A DNA stretch of 60,406 nt from Dethiothermospora halolimnae (GTDB lineage Bacteria; Bacillota; Clostridia; Tissierellales; VENL01): assembly GCF_037577855.1 (NCBI RefSeq), contig NZ_JBAKFX010000020.1, positions 1-60,406 of the forward strand, read 5' to 3'. The position numbers and the translations under genes are program-made. Below the pieces are notes generated by a model. It was given only the letters and a program-made list of their open reading frames with translations, was not told the DNA's origin and searched no databases. Below, piece by piece: positions 7,887-16,748 of the stretch (its first letter is position 1; each line of letters starts with the position of its first letter).

Positions 7887-8111
7887 TTACTTCCACATTA
7901 AAAAAGATGCTATAAAACTTGCAATTATAGCACCTATAAAGGTTCTAAACAACCACTTATTAGTATCTTTAATTTCTTTTATATCTTCTTTATTGTTATT
8001 TGCAGTACTACTTGTTTTATCTAATTTTTCCCTCAAGTTGTTGTATCCGTCTATTTTAGTTTCAATTCTAACTACTCTTTCTAATAATTCATTTAGCACT
8101 TTACTCTCCAT
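7887..8111 (-). CDS. xhlA: XhlA-family (haemolysin XhlA) lysis protein
   Basis: A 74-aa protein with an amphipathic coiled-coil N-terminus (LNELLERVVRIETKIDGY) and a single C-terminal membrane helix (WLFRTFIGAIIASFIASFLM). This is the layout of Bacillus PBSX XhlA, which works with a holin to lyse the cell. GGAGGTG precedes the ATG. First gene of the lysis cassette after the tail-fibre genes. Confidence 0.85.
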   Translation of the reverse strand: MESKVLNELLERVVRIETKIDGYNNLREKLDKTSSTANNNKEDIKEIKDTNKWLFRTFIGAIIASFIASFLMWK

Positions 8112-8149
8112 ATGTCACCTCCAGTAGCTATTCACTGTATCCCTCCAAT

Positions 8150-8182
8150 AAATAAAGAAGGGCATAAAAAATACACCCTTCT
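8150..8182 (-). terminator. Weak terminator between fibre and lysis genes
   Basis: Minus-strand stem AGAAGGG/CCCTTCT followed by TTATTTATT. It may attenuate read-through from structural to lysis genes. Confidence 0.5.
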
Positions 8183-8205
8183 AAGGTGCTACGTTAAAGC
8201 CTTGG

Positions 8206-8367
8206 TTAGATTACATCACTATGTTCCAAAATATAATCTTCTACTGCTTTCCTGTACTCTTCATTTTTTACGTCGTCTAGAACTAAAATTTCTCCCGTCT
8301 TTGGATTTAGCCCTTTATTGATAATTCTTTCTGCTAAAATTCTAACAATAATTGGATTAACATTCAT
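8206..8367 (-). CDS. Small XkdX/CD1375-like phage protein
   Basis: A 53-codon gene whose ATG overlaps the stop of the preceding gene (TAATG). The product (NPIIVRILAERIINKG, LDDVKNEEYRKAVEDYIL) resembles the short XkdX/CD1375-type proteins that follow tail-fibre genes in PBSX-like phages: a helix, then a 'dDVp...r..v...l' helix. Function unknown; reaching the family by pattern is tentative. Confidence 0.6.
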   Translation of the reverse strand: MNVNPIIVRILAERIINKGLNPKTGEILVLDDVKNEEYRKAVEDYILEHSDVI

Positions 8368-8708
8368 TATAAAATACCTCCTATTTTTTCGTCTTCTTGT
8401 AGTAGCAACTGATTTTCTAATTCTTGATTTTCTTTTCTTAACTTTTCTTTTTCTGTCTCTTGATATTGCATAAATTCATCTATTATTATTAAGTTTTTTA
8501 GTTCTGTTGTATTTTTATTTTTAGTAATATCTACACGATACTTTTGAGCTTGTTTAAAATTATTATCGTTATAACCAAAAGGTAAATCCAAGTAATCAAT
8601 TTTATTTGGTCTTAACCCTTCTTTAACGTTGCCTTCCATTTCACTAAAAGTTCCATTTAATATTTTTCCTGTGTTTTTATCATAAATTAACCTAATGCCA
8701 TATTCCAC
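8367..8708 (-). CDS. Tail-fibre-associated hypothetical protein
   Basis: A GTG start at 8708 is favoured because GGAG lies nine bases upstream; the earlier in-frame ATG directly abuts that site. The 113-aa product has a beta-rich N-terminus (IRLIYDKNTGKILNGTFSE) and a C-terminal coiled coil (ETEKEKLRKENQELENQLLL). Such proteins sit after fibre genes in PBSX-type phages (XkdW-like position) and may be fibre chaperones or minor fibre parts. Confidence 0.65.
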   Translation of the reverse strand: MEYGIRLIYDKNTGKILNGTFSEMEGNVKEGLRPNKIDYLDLPFGYNDNNFKQAQKYRVDITKNKNTTELKNLIIIDEFMQYQETEKEKLRKENQELENQLLLQEDEKIGGIL

Positions 8709-8723
8709 AAAAATCATCTCCTT

Positions 8724-9845
8724 TTATTCATATGCATCAATTGTAACAATAGTATCGCCCACATATGGTGTTGGAGTTCTTGTTTTGCCAGAAGGTTGAT
8801 ACACTGATATTAACCCTAGATAACTATCTACTCCTTTACCACGTATTTCTACAAAGTTATTCCCCCAATAAACCTCTCCAAAACTACTTCTACCATTAAT
8901 ACTTTTATCGGTATCCTCGACAGTTGTAGTTAAACAAAAATCTAATGTTGGTAATATTGCATCTATATAGTAACTGCTACTGCCAGTGTAAGGATAACTT
9001 TTTTTCAGTACAATAATATTATGGTCAGTGTTATTTTTCATTCCTTCTATTATTAGAAAATTAGGAATAAAGTCGATTCCTGGGAATGAAAAACGTATAT
9101 TATAATTTTCATATTTATAACCCGAAAGGTTGGTGTAATCTCCTACATATACATAATTAATTAACTGTTTTTTTGACATTGTAGTTCTAAAATGTTTCTT
9201 CCCTGTACTAATATTTCTTATGCTCCCTGCTAATTGACTAAATGTATCACTACCACTTGGATTTAAACTGTCATCTACGTCAGTAATGGCGGTAGCGATT
9301 AAATTTTTTCCATCACTGACATTTGTAAAAAGTTCATCTATCGCATCTTGAACATTTATAGCATCCAAGCCACTAATCGAATTATCATAACTTAAATTAC
9401 TAGCAGATATGCTCTTACCACTTACTAATTGAAAATTTGTTCCATCATATATCATAACTCCAATTTGATTAGCTTTAATATTACCACTTTCTAAATCTGT
9501 GCTTACATCCTTTTTTATCGCTTTAGCACCTAGAGAATTAATGTTTATAGTACATGGTCCAGCATTAGTAGAATTAAACTTACAAGCTATTTTTAAGCCT
9601 TTATAATAATTGTCTAAGCCTTCTAATTCTGCTATATATTCATTTTCCACTGTCCTAGTATCTTCTATATAGAAAACTACTTCATTTTGTATCGCATTCA
9701 TTCTAGTAGATGTTATAGCTGTTCCTGCTTGTGTAACTATTCCTGGGGATGGAGTTATTGTTTTAGTTCCATCTCCATTATCAGTTACTACATAACGATT
9801 GGGATATTGGACTATATCATCTAAAAAATTAGTTTTAAAACCCAT
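8724..9845 (-). CDS. Tail fibre / receptor-binding protein
   Basis: 373 aa. The N-terminus (LDDIVQYPNRYVVTDNGDG, SPGIVTQAGTAITSTRMNAI) is typical of the baseplate-attachment part of clostridial phage fibres. The middle has repeats common in fibre shafts (VQDAIDELFTNV, NLIATAITDVDDS), and the C-terminal 170 residues are beta-rich, consistent with a receptor-binding tip. No chaperone/autocleavage motif seen. Last large gene of the tail module. Confidence 0.8.
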   Translation of the reverse strand: MGFKTNFLDDIVQYPNRYVVTDNGDGTKTITPSPGIVTQAGTAITSTRMNAIQNEVVFYIEDTRTVENEYIAELEGLDNYYKGLKIACKFNSTNAGPCTININSLGAKAIKKDVSTDLESGNIKANQIGVMIYDGTNFQLVSGKSISASNLSYDNSISGLDAINVQDAIDELFTNVSDGKNLIATAITDVDDSLNPSGSDTFSQLAGSIRNISTGKKHFRTTMSKKQLINYVYVGDYTNLSGYKYENYNIRFSFPGIDFIPNFLIIEGMKNNTDHNIIVLKKSYPYTGSSSYYIDAILPTLDFCLTTTVEDTDKSINGRSSFGEVYWGNNFVEIRGKGVDSYLGLISVYQPSGKTRTPTPYVGDTIVTIDAYE

Positions 9846-9846
9846 C

Positions 9847-10134
9847 TTATACCTCCTTTATATTAAACTCAAAATAAACTGCCAAAGTACCTTGTGTTTT
9901 AGTGAATATGTTGTTTCTTTCCGAAATTATAACTCCATCACTGGAAAGTATCTTGAAATTTTTAAACTCTCCGTTCTCTGTATCATCTAATGTTATTGTA
10001 ATATTTATTTTTTCACCTTGGACTACTGTTGAAACTTTTTTTGACTTAACTACTCCATCCTGCTCATATTGAATATTGTCAATTATACTGTCTATGGCTT
10101 TGGCAATTTCATTTTTTCCATCTGTTGTTAACAT
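9847..10134 (-). CDS. Baseplate/fibre-associated small protein
   Basis: 95 aa between the gpI-like gene and the fibre, two bases from the fibre start region. Begins MLTTDGKNEIAKAIDS and continues as a beta-rich domain (KINITITLDDTENGEFKNF, GTLAVYFEFNIKEV). Proteins with this start are common next to fibre genes in Clostridium myophages and probably form an adaptor. No formal family recalled. Confidence 0.65.
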   Translation of the reverse strand: MLTTDGKNEIAKAIDSIIDNIQYEQDGVVKSKKVSTVVQGEKINITITLDDTENGEFKNFKILSSDGVIISERNNIFTKTQGTLAVYFEFNIKEV

Positions 10135-10142
10135 CTAATCAC

Positions 10143-10850
10143 CTACCTCTTGTACAAGCTTTTTTGCTTAACTTTGAATGTACCAACTATTTTATGTTTT
10201 ACATCTACAAACATATAACCTTCTTCTATTCCTACATCATCAAAAGGATTGTACTGTTCAAATGATGTCAGATAACCTTTATAAAGTGGTCTACTACCAC
10301 AGTTAAATGTTCCACAAATAGGGCTTAAAATGTCACTAGTTCTAAATGTTTCACTTATTCCTACATCAATTAGCATTTGTTGAGCCTGGGAATATAATCT
10401 AACTCCACCTGCAGCAACTCTTTCTAATTCAAATGGAATAGTAAGATTGTTAGGTTCGAAGTTAAGTAACAATGCCGCCTGTTCATTATCATAAAGAGGA
10501 TTATTCCATAACTCTGTTAAAGATATGAAGTTATCCCCAATTACAACCTCTGCAACTTCATTTAGTGTTTCTATATCACCTTTAGATAAATTAGCTTTTA
10601 TCTTAGTCTTTATAAACTGTCTATACTTATCATCATTCTTGTTACCTCGATACTCTTTAACATTACTACCTATTCTATCTAAGTGATAACCTGTTGCTGT
10701 ATCTACATCTTTAACTGTTTTTATGTCTTTTATGGCTTGATTTAATTCCTCTATTTCAGGAGCAATTATAGCAAATAACTTATATATATTACTGTCTTTA
10801 TCTTTTCTATAGTTGTCCGTAAGCCTATTTAACATTTTTTCTAAAATCAC
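10143..10850 (-). CDS. Baseplate wedge protein, gpI/YmfQ-like
   Basis: 235 aa, overlapping the baseplate J gene by four bases. Its N-terminus (MLNRLTDNYRKDKDSNIYKL, then IEELNQAIKDIKTVKDVDTA) and the conserved GYHLDRIGSNV match the YmfQ/P2 gpI group of tail proteins. These sit next to baseplate J and connect wedge to fibre. Position directly between gpJ-like and fibre genes supports this. Confidence 0.75.
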   Translation of the reverse strand: MILEKMLNRLTDNYRKDKDSNIYKLFAIIAPEIEELNQAIKDIKTVKDVDTATGYHLDRIGSNVKEYRGNKNDDKYRQFIKTKIKANLSKGDIETLNEVAEVVIGDNFISLTELWNNPLYDNEQAALLLNFEPNNLTIPFELERVAAGGVRLYSQAQQMLIDVGISETFRTSDILSPICGTFNCGSRPLYKGYLTSFEQYNPFDDVGIEEGYMFVDVKHKIVGTFKVKQKSLYKR

Positions 10851-12031
10851 GATACCACAACCTTGTTATAATCGGTAGTTGCCACCTCTCTAGTGTCTAT
10901 AGATACATTAGATTGATTGAAATTAGTATTATCTGTTGATAACTCAACTGTTAAATCTTCTATACCATCTATATTGCCTTGTATCTTTGCTATTATCTTG
11001 GACCATATGACGTCATATCCTAGTCCTAAGCCATTATAATTAGTGTTATCTTTATCAACTCCACCAATGTATTTAATTATTTCTGTTCTAACTTCCTCAT
11101 CTCCATCTACAGGGAAGTCGTTATCTGTTACAAGGCTTACATTAACGTATACACCAATCTCTGTTGGTCTTGTAAAACCTATTTGATGTGTAACCCCTCT
11201 ACTATCATCTGTTGGTATCACTATATCTCCATACGACTGAATACCTCCTGCTTTTACTCTTAATATTGCCTTTGCTATTTCTTCATCAACTCCACCAAAT
11301 ACAAATGGTGCTACACTCTTTGGTGGTATTCCATTAATTTCAACTGTTGTATCATTTTCTTCTACTATTACATCAATAACATCTGTTATATCAAGTAATT
11401 CAGCTTGTATAGACTCCGCTGTAGAACTTCCACCTTGTGCTAAAGATCTATAATATCTATCTCTTAGTTCATAATCTTCTTCTCTATTTGTTCCATTCTC
11501 TGCATCAGTAAGGTTAGTGGTAGAACTTAGTCCAGATATAGGATTAACGACTTCTGTAATCGTTCCAGTTGGTGTGTTTCCTGCTTGCCCTTCTGTAGTT
11601 GCTATAAGTGGTATTATAACCTCTCCTGTATCGTCTATTTCTCCTACTTCTGTAGTTTGGTAGGTAAATCCATCCTTCCTAGCAACTTTAAATCCTAATG
11701 GTATCTTTGTCCCAACCTCTCCAATGAACTTCTGTTGTTCTACTGTTGCAGGATTTGCTCTTTTCCTGTTAACTGCAGCATATTTTACTGTACCATCTAG
11801 ACTATTATTTTCTGATGTATCAACAAATCCCGAATGGTAAGTATCTTCTGCGACCTGCCATGATTGACTTAATTCCCATGCAACGACTTTTAAAAATAGT
11901 CCTAATGGGCTTCTTGGGCTAAGGTTTATATTATCCCCAAATAACTGTTTTGCATTTGTTTCCATATCAGAAATTATATTTGCATACTGCTTTCTCTTAA
12001 ATCCTTTTTCAGTTACTCCAAATTTAGCCAA
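10847..12031 (-). CDS. Baseplate J / gp47-family protein (XkdT-like)
   Basis: 394 aa, the usual size for this baseplate wedge protein of contractile phages. It has the characteristic start, NPATVEQQKF region and EEDYELRDRYYRSLAQGGSS motif, followed by the beta-rich C-terminal half with IGVYVNV. It overlaps the gp25-like gene by eight bases and the gpI-like gene by four, forming one baseplate block. Confidence 0.92.
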   Translation of the reverse strand: MAKFGVTEKGFKRKQYANIISDMETNAKQLFGDNINLSPRSPLGLFLKVVAWELSQSWQVAEDTYHSGFVDTSENNSLDGTVKYAAVNRKRANPATVEQQKFIGEVGTKIPLGFKVARKDGFTYQTTEVGEIDDTGEVIIPLIATTEGQAGNTPTGTITEVVNPISGLSSTTNLTDAENGTNREEDYELRDRYYRSLAQGGSSTAESIQAELLDITDVIDVIVEENDTTVEINGIPPKSVAPFVFGGVDEEIAKAILRVKAGGIQSYGDIVIPTDDSRGVTHQIGFTRPTEIGVYVNVSLVTDNDFPVDGDEEVRTEIIKYIGGVDKDNTNYNGLGLGYDVIWSKIIAKIQGNIDGIEDLTVELSTDNTNFNQSNVSIDTREVATTDYNKVVVS

Positions 12032-12386
12032 TATCTATCACCTCATTTCTAGTTAAGGTGTTTCCTGATTTCATTAGTACTTCAAAGTCTATTTTTAATT
12101 TTCTTCTAGGTCTATCTATATCAACTATTAACTCCTTAATTTCCTTAACCCTATCCTCTTGTAAAATGGCTTTAGCCACTTCTGTTCTTATTCTGTATCC
12201 GTTATATTGCTTTCTTTGGAGCCACTTATAGGCTAATCCATGTAACTCATTTAAAAACCATTCTCCAGTGTTGGTAGTTAGAACTCTTTCTACACTTTGT
12301 ACTTCTTCATCTTTACCTTCAACTATTTCTATGTTATTACTTCCATCAAAGGATAGGTCATTATCTTTAATTTTAAATGTTTTCAT
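12024..12386 (-). CDS. Baseplate wedge, gp25/W-like (XkdS, DUF2634)
   Basis: 120 aa. It has the gp25-like EVQSVERVLTTNTGEWFLN motif and a basic central helix (KWLQRKQYNGYRIRTEVAKA). Forms the inner wedge with the J protein. It overlaps both neighbours, typical of the XkdS position. Confidence 0.9.
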   Translation of the reverse strand: MKTFKIKDNDLSFDGSNNIEIVEGKDEEVQSVERVLTTNTGEWFLNELHGLAYKWLQRKQYNGYRIRTEVAKAILQEDRVKEIKELIVDIDRPRRKLKIDFEVLMKSGNTLTRNEVIDIG

Positions 12387-13039
12387 ACTGTTTTCACCTT
12401 CTCACTTGGGTTAGGACTAGGACTAGGTTTCCCACTTGTGCCACTTCCTGCAGGGTCAGTCCAGCTAATAGGATGTGTGTGATTGTCTAGCCATTCCTTT
12501 AATGTTAATCCTTTAGGCACTCCTTCAAATGCTCCTTCATCCCCTAGTTTTACTTTCCCATCAGTGTGTATAATAATATCATTGTTCTTTTTTATTACCA
12601 CTTTAGAGGATAGGTCACTTTTAGATATAAGTAAATCTTCACCATGTTCACTTGGAAGTGTTTTATTAAATGGCATTATACCACCAATTACAATAGCATC
12701 TGAAATAGAATGTTTTCGAGTATGTTGTGGGTCCTCTTTATCTCCAGTTAACATAGTATTATCAATTGCCCTTTCCCCAAAAACTAAAAGAACCACATCA
12801 TTCTTTTGATATGGTGGTCTAATAATAAAGTTTCCTGCTTTTAAATGCATAACTGGAACTTCCGATATAGGCTGTAATTCCTTTGGGTCTTGGTTCTTAT
12901 ATTTCCTTTTAAACAGTGGTTGTACTTTAGCTTTCATTGTTACTGGGTCATATTCCTCTATCTTGGCCAACATACAAGTATGGACATCTGATAATCTTTC
13001 TTCCATCATTTCATCTAAAAAATTTATTGCATTACTCAA
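12383..13039 (-). CDS. Gp138-family baseplate spike protein
   Basis: 218 aa. The N-terminal OB-like domain carries the Gp138 pattern (SDVHTCMLAKIEEYDP ... KAKVQPLFKRKYKN ... YQKNDVVLLVFGERAIDN). A beta-helical segment (ISKSDLSSKVVIKKNNDIII) and the NHTHPI tip motif follow. These proteins form the membrane-puncturing needle; the histidine pair of HTH near the tip commonly binds metal. The C-terminus is Pro/Ser/Gly-rich. Confidence 0.88.
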   Translation of the reverse strand: MSNAINFLDEMMEERLSDVHTCMLAKIEEYDPVTMKAKVQPLFKRKYKNQDPKELQPISEVPVMHLKAGNFIIRPPYQKNDVVLLVFGERAIDNTMLTGDKEDPQHTRKHSISDAIVIGGIMPFNKTLPSEHGEDLLISKSDLSSKVVIKKNNDIIIHTDGKVKLGDEGAFEGVPKGLTLKEWLDNHTHPISWTDPAGSGTSGKPSPSPNPSEKVKTV

Positions 13040-13050
13040 TCTATCACCTC

Positions 13051-13830
13051 CTATAGTGGGACCACCTCTACTTCTGTTATAAAGTCTCCTTTATGTGTTC
13101 CTTTAACTACTCTAAAGTTACCATTCGCTGTTCTACTCTCTATTTGGAGTATGCTATCCACATTTATTTTATGGTTTAATAGCATTTTAACCTTATAGCC
13201 TTCCTTACCTTCCTGTTCTATCTTCTGTGGTGTATCTACAAGTCCAGTATCACTATTTAATAGAAACCCTGTAAATGTACCTTTTTTCTTAGGTCTAATG
13301 TATATCTTTCCATTGGATATATAGAACTTACTTCCTGTGTCTTTTACAACTTGCCTTAAAGCATTTTGTAACATTCCAGATACTGTTATCCCTCTAGAGT
13401 AAGTTACATTGTTTTCTAATTGTAAATCTCCTAGCTCTAATCCAAAAGTATTGGCCAAATCATTTATAACTGCTTGACTTGTTATACCTGGCATATATGA
13501 CTTTTCTATATAGGTTTTATACCACTGTTTTGACCCTTCCCCTACCATTAATTTAGTTTCTTTATCAACACCATTCCACTTGCCCTTTATTTCTTCTATT
13601 GTACCTAATAGAATAGTACCTATATCACCTTTATATCCTGCATTGAGTATTACATTGCCTTCTTTTTTAATATTGCTTATAGTGGAATTTGAAAGGTTAT
13701 ATATTTTAATTTCAGATACATTGGGTTCGGGGTCGGTATCAAAGTCAACTTTAAAGTCTATTTCAAAATCATTATTAGAAAAACTTTGTCCTGCAGCTAT
13801 TAGTTCAACCTTCTGTTTCCATAGTTTCAT
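13051..13830 (-). CDS. Baseplate hub protein (gpD/XkdQ-like)
   Basis: 259 aa. The order N-terminal beta barrel (EIKIYNLSNSTISNIKKEGN), GYKGDIGTILLGTI, and the late VNVDSILQIES-type barrel matches hub proteins that follow the Dit/plug genes and precede the spike. It overlaps the plug gene by four bases. Assigned by pattern and gene order. Confidence 0.75.
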   Translation of the reverse strand: MKLWKQKVELIAAGQSFSNNDFEIDFKVDFDTDPEPNVSEIKIYNLSNSTISNIKKEGNVILNAGYKGDIGTILLGTIEEIKGKWNGVDKETKLMVGEGSKQWYKTYIEKSYMPGITSQAVINDLANTFGLELGDLQLENNVTYSRGITVSGMLQNALRQVVKDTGSKFYISNGKIYIRPKKKGTFTGFLLNSDTGLVDTPQKIEQEGKEGYKVKMLLNHKINVDSILQIESRTANGNFRVVKGTHKGDFITEVEVVPL

Positions 13831-14147
13831 ATCAACAACTCCGTATCTACTAAATATAAGAATACTCTATCGTTAAAGTTATCATACCCTACACTTTTCT
13901 CACCTTCTGAAAAGTCATAAGGATATACAAGTACCTTAGGTATATCTAATGCTTGATAAGTAGAGAATAAAGGCCTACCATATATAACTTTTTCTCCTAA
14001 GACTATAGGTTTCTCATTTTTATATAGATCCATTGTAAAGTAATCTCCTATGGAGTTATAAAAAACTTCAAAGGTATATGTTTCATTCTTCAATTGCATA
14101 TCAAATTTATATGGGATTGATTCTTTATCTATATCAATGTATTTCAT
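13827..14147 (-). CDS. Baseplate plug protein (DUF6983-like)
   Basis: Start set at ATG 14147 after GGGTG. The 106-aa product shows SIPYKFDMQLKNETYTFEVF, then DYFTMDLY, and EKVIYGRPLFS, the signature of the small plug proteins found next to the hub of simple contractile baseplates. Between the Dit-like and hub genes, as expected. Confidence 0.82.
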   Translation of the reverse strand: MKYIDIDKESIPYKFDMQLKNETYTFEVFYNSIGDYFTMDLYKNEKPIVLGEKVIYGRPLFSTYQALDIPKVLVYPYDFSEGEKSVGYDNFNDRVFLYLVDTELLI

Positions 14148-14152
14148 ATTAA

Positions 14153-14755
14153 TCACCCACTTATACTTTTATAAATATCTATAGCACTTACATCAATGTA
14201 ATTTCCTTCTTTAATATTTTTAACTGCCTTCTGCTCTGGTGTAAGGAAAGGAACAGGGTCATTATTGCTTTTTAACCTTTCAATGAAATCTGTTTCAGCC
14301 TCTATATAATCTATTCCAGTAGTTTCTGTAGGTTGCTGTCTACCTTTATTGGTTACTGGCTTAGTTTGTCTTTTCACCACTGGCTGTTGTATTTCTACTG
14401 TTTGGCTCTCTGCTATCCTTATCTGTTTTATTGTCATGTTAAACTTAAATCCATTAGCTATACTGCTATCTGTAATCTCTGTGAAACTTTCTATTACAAC
14501 ATTATCTAGTATGTTTCTACCTACATAGGTAAGGACTTCTCCTTCTTGTTGGTATTTTTCCAGTTGCTCCATGTTGATTTGTGCATTTTCCCCTACAATA
14601 ATTCCATCTAGAGTTAAGATAGTAGGTTTCTTTTTAACATGGTCGGATATATCCTGTCCTTTTTCAACTGGTTTTTCTGTTGCATTTACTTTTAAATTTT
14701 TATTTTCCTTACTAACAACGGAAAACTCTATATCTCCTAACGTTGCTTTTGGCAT
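14153..14755 (-). CDS. Dit-like baseplate protein
   Basis: 200 aa. The N-terminal domain (LGDIEFSVVSKENKNLKVNA ... KKPTILTLDGIIVG ... YQQEGEVLTYVGR) matches the Dit-like N-terminal family of myophage baseplates. The C-terminal 60 residues are a proline/threonine-rich linker and a helical tail. It would attach the baseplate to the tail tube. Normally it follows the tape-measure gene directly; here a 3-kb regulatory cassette is inserted between them. Confidence 0.82.
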   Translation of the reverse strand: MPKATLGDIEFSVVSKENKNLKVNATEKPVEKGQDISDHVKKKPTILTLDGIIVGENAQINMEQLEKYQQEGEVLTYVGRNILDNVVIESFTEITDSSIANGFKFNMTIKQIRIAESQTVEIQQPVVKRQTKPVTNKGRQQPTETTGIDYIEAETDFIERLKSNNDPVPFLTPEQKAVKNIKEGNYIDVSAIDIYKSISG

Positions 14756-14820
14756 TTTATCACCTCTTTCTTTTTATTCTTACCTTAACACCAGCATATG
14801 CCCACCACCTTATCTTGTAT

Positions 14821-14847
14821 TATAAAACCCCCTAAAGTTAGGGGGTT
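14821..14847 (-). terminator. Intrinsic terminator of the inserted regulatory cassette
   Basis: Minus-strand perfect 10-bp stem AACCCCCTAA/TTAGGGGGTT followed by TTATAA. It ends the antirepressor operon before the Dit gene. Confidence 0.8.
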
Positions 14848-14852
14848 AATGT

Positions 14853-14984
14853 TTATTCAGATACTATTTTCATATCTTGTTTTTTGTCTAATGCTTTCAA
14901 ATTATCAATTATAACGTTTCTATCATCAAAAGTGACATTTTTTTCTTTTAATAAATCTACTATCTGTTCTTTTAACATTTTCAT
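14853..14984 (-). CDS. 43-aa hypothetical protein coupled to ORF6N gene
   Basis: ATG overlaps the stop of the ORF6N gene (ATGA) and GAGGTGG lies seven bases upstream. The product, starting MKMLKEQIVDLLKEKNVTFD, is a small charged helical peptide ending in VSE. Family unknown; it ends immediately before the terminator at 14,821-14,847. Confidence 0.65.
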   Translation of the reverse strand: MKMLKEQIVDLLKEKNVTFDDRNVIIDNLKALDKKQDMKIVSE

Positions 14985-15898
14985 GCTACATCCACCTCAC
15001 TATATACTACATGGTAATTCTTTTCTTTACCATTTTTAGTGGTGTAGCTTATTTTAGATGGATAACTATTTTCTTCTAACCATTCTTTAACCTTCCCTAT
15101 TACATTTTCTCTATATTTGACAACTGTACCTTGCCACGAACCATTACTTTCCCATACTGCCTGTTGTTCAGCCTCTGATAAGTCTAACATTTTAACTATT
15201 TGGCTTACTGCATGGTATGCAGGTTTACCACTTTTAGTTTCTATCTTTAATTCTTTGGCTATTTGCTTTGTATCATAAAATTTAGTTTCTTCCTCTATTT
15301 CTATAGGTAAATCAATCCCTGCTGTTTGATAAAATTTCTTAGCAGTTAATAACTTAATCTTACTGTCCATTCCTGCTTCTTCTAATAGTCCACTCATAAA
15401 CTTAGCACTATCACTTGCTATCTTTAATTTTTCTATTTCATCAGCTTTATTTCTTAACATTTCGGGGTCTGCCTTGTCTGTTATGTATGCTCCAGTTTTC
15501 TCTACTTCTTCCTTAACTTCAAAATATTCATCTAGTATTTTATCATATTTCCTCCACGATAATTCGTCATCAAATACCTTAATTACTTTAGCATATCCTC
15601 GTTCCGATAATAACCATAAATTTTTAGTAGCATTTAAAGCATTTTGAGTCATGAATCCGCTTTCGACTAAATCGTAAGCAAAAGATGTATGCCTTAAATC
15701 TATTATATCTATTCCAGTTCTAAAGTATTGAATATTATTTCTTATATCTTCATTGACTGCTTTTACTTTCTTATTATGTAGTTTTGCAATTGTGCTAGCT
15801 AACATGCATTTCTTTTTATCTCCGAAACCACCAGCTATCTTAGGTATTTCTTCTCCGCATACTTTTGTTCTTCCTAATAACTTTAATTCTTTGTTCAT
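14981..15898 (-). CDS. ORF6N-domain antirepressor-type protein
   Basis: 305 aa. The N-terminal 100 residues carry the ORF6N motif (STIAKLHNKKVKAVNEDIRN, then NIQYFRTGIDIIDL), a DNA-binding domain of phage antirepressors. The middle is a long helical region. The C-terminal part has a KilA-like pattern (YDTKQIAKEL, AYHAVSQIVKMLDL). It follows a small XRE gene from a strong promoter and is probably induced when the 16,380 repressor is lost. Such proteins usually bind and inactivate phage repressors. Confidence 0.85.
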   Translation of the reverse strand: MNKELKLLGRTKVCGEEIPKIAGGFGDKKKCMLASTIAKLHNKKVKAVNEDIRNNIQYFRTGIDIIDLRHTSFAYDLVESGFMTQNALNATKNLWLLSERGYAKVIKVFDDELSWRKYDKILDEYFEVKEEVEKTGAYITDKADPEMLRNKADEIEKLKIASDSAKFMSGLLEEAGMDSKIKLLTAKKFYQTAGIDLPIEIEEETKFYDTKQIAKELKIETKSGKPAYHAVSQIVKMLDLSEAEQQAVWESNGSWQGTVVKYRENVIGKVKEWLEENSYPSKISYTTKNGKEKNYHVVYSEVDVA

Positions 15899-15984
15899 AA
15901 TAAGTTCCTCCTTTAGTTTTTAATTAGTTGACTAATCTCACCAAAGTTGGATATAATGCATATATAGGTTTTTTATAAAATCCA

Positions 15985-16025
15985 ACTTTGATTGAGCCTT
16001 TTACTAAACATTTGGCGATGGTAGT
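15985..16025. other. Long hairpin between the XRE and ORF6N genes
   Basis: GAGCC...TTTACTA pairs with TAGTAAA...GGGCTC around the loop CATTTGGCGATGG. It directly follows the stop of the XRE gene. A second inverted repeat, CAAAGTTGGAT/ATCCAACTTTG (15,942-15,991), lies beside it in the 5' leader of the ORF6N gene. Together they could terminate or attenuate transcription into ORF6N. The TTTGGCGA loop word recurs in hairpins at 215-251 and 35,846-35,885. Confidence 0.5.
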
Positions 16026-16032
16026 AAAGGGC

Positions 16033-16233
16033 TCATTTTGTTTTTTGAAAATGTTCCAGTTCCTTTCCTAGAGCTTTCGCTATCTTCGCAATAGTAATCA
16101 ATCTAGGATTTGTTCTATTATTTTCAATTCTACTCAATGTATCCCTATTCAATTTTGACTTTTTAGCTAACTGTTTTAGCGTTAAACACTGTTTTGCTCT
16201 TTCTATTTTAATTTTATCTACATCAAAATCCAT
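16033..16233 (-). CDS. Cro-like XRE regulator of the inserted switch
   Basis: 66 aa, a single helix-turn-helix domain: QCLTLKQLAKKSKLNRDTLS then RIENNRTNPRLITIAKIAKA. GGGGGTG precedes the ATG. Diverges from the repressor at 16,380 across a shared operator region, as Cro diverges from CI. First gene of the operon with ORF6N and the 43-aa gene. Confidence 0.88.
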   Translation of the reverse strand: MDFDVDKIKIERAKQCLTLKQLAKKSKLNRDTLSRIENNRTNPRLITIAKIAKALGKELEHFQKTK

Positions 16234-16250
16234 ATAATCACCCCCTTTAT

Positions 16251-16318
16251 TCTACATTTAGTAGAATATACTCTTATTATAAAATACATTATGTAGAATG
16301 TCAACACTTTATTCTACT
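16251..16318. promoter_or_regulatory. Operators and promoter of the inserted switch
   Basis: Four copies of the half-site ATTCTAC or its inverse GTAGAAT lie at 16,251, 16,263, 16,293 and 16,312, forming two inverted pairs. A minus-strand promoter TTGACA (16,299-16,304), 17 bases, TATAAT (16,276-16,281) lies among them. Binding at these sites would block transcription of the XRE-ORF6N operon and touch the divergent repressor promoter. Confidence 0.8.
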
Positions 16319-16379
16319 TTTACAAGAAAAATGATAAAATATAATAAAAATATAGATAATATAAAAAGGTGGTGATTGT

Positions 16380-16730
16380 ATGAATTTTGGTTTCATGCTA
16401 AAATGCTTAAGAAGTAATGCTGGTCTAAATCAAAAGCAACTTGCTGATATTTTAAACATCTCCCATCAATCTATATCAGCATATGAAACTAATAGAAGAG
16501 AACCTGATTTTAAAACCTTAGAAAAAATAGCCGATTATTTTAATGTTTCCATAGATTTTCTCTTAGGCAGAACAGATGACCCTAACTTAGTTAAATTAGA
16601 AGGTCAAAAATTACCAAAGGAGTTAATAGATCTAGGTGTTGAATATGTAACTGTGCTAAAAGAGTTTAAAGACAAAGGTTTATCACCAAATGATATAAAA
16701 AAAATTATAAATATAATTACAAAAGAATAG
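16380..16730 (+). CDS. XRE-family repressor of the inserted switch
   Basis: 116 aa with an N-terminal helix-turn-helix (NAGLNQKQLADILNISHQSI, SAYETNRREPDFKTL) and the common LLGRTDDP linker. A short C-terminal helical part follows that is too small to be a LexA-type peptidase. It is the only plus-strand gene in the tail region and is divergent from a Cro-like gene. Predicted to be made in the lysogen and to silence the ORF6N operon. Ribosome site AAAGGTGG. Confidence 0.87.
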   Translation: MNFGFMLKCLRSNAGLNQKQLADILNISHQSISAYETNRREPDFKTLEKIADYFNVSIDFLLGRTDDPNLVKLEGQKLPKELIDLGVEYVTVLKEFKDKGLSPNDIKKIINIITKE

Positions 16731-16748
16731 ACCACTTAAACAAGTGGT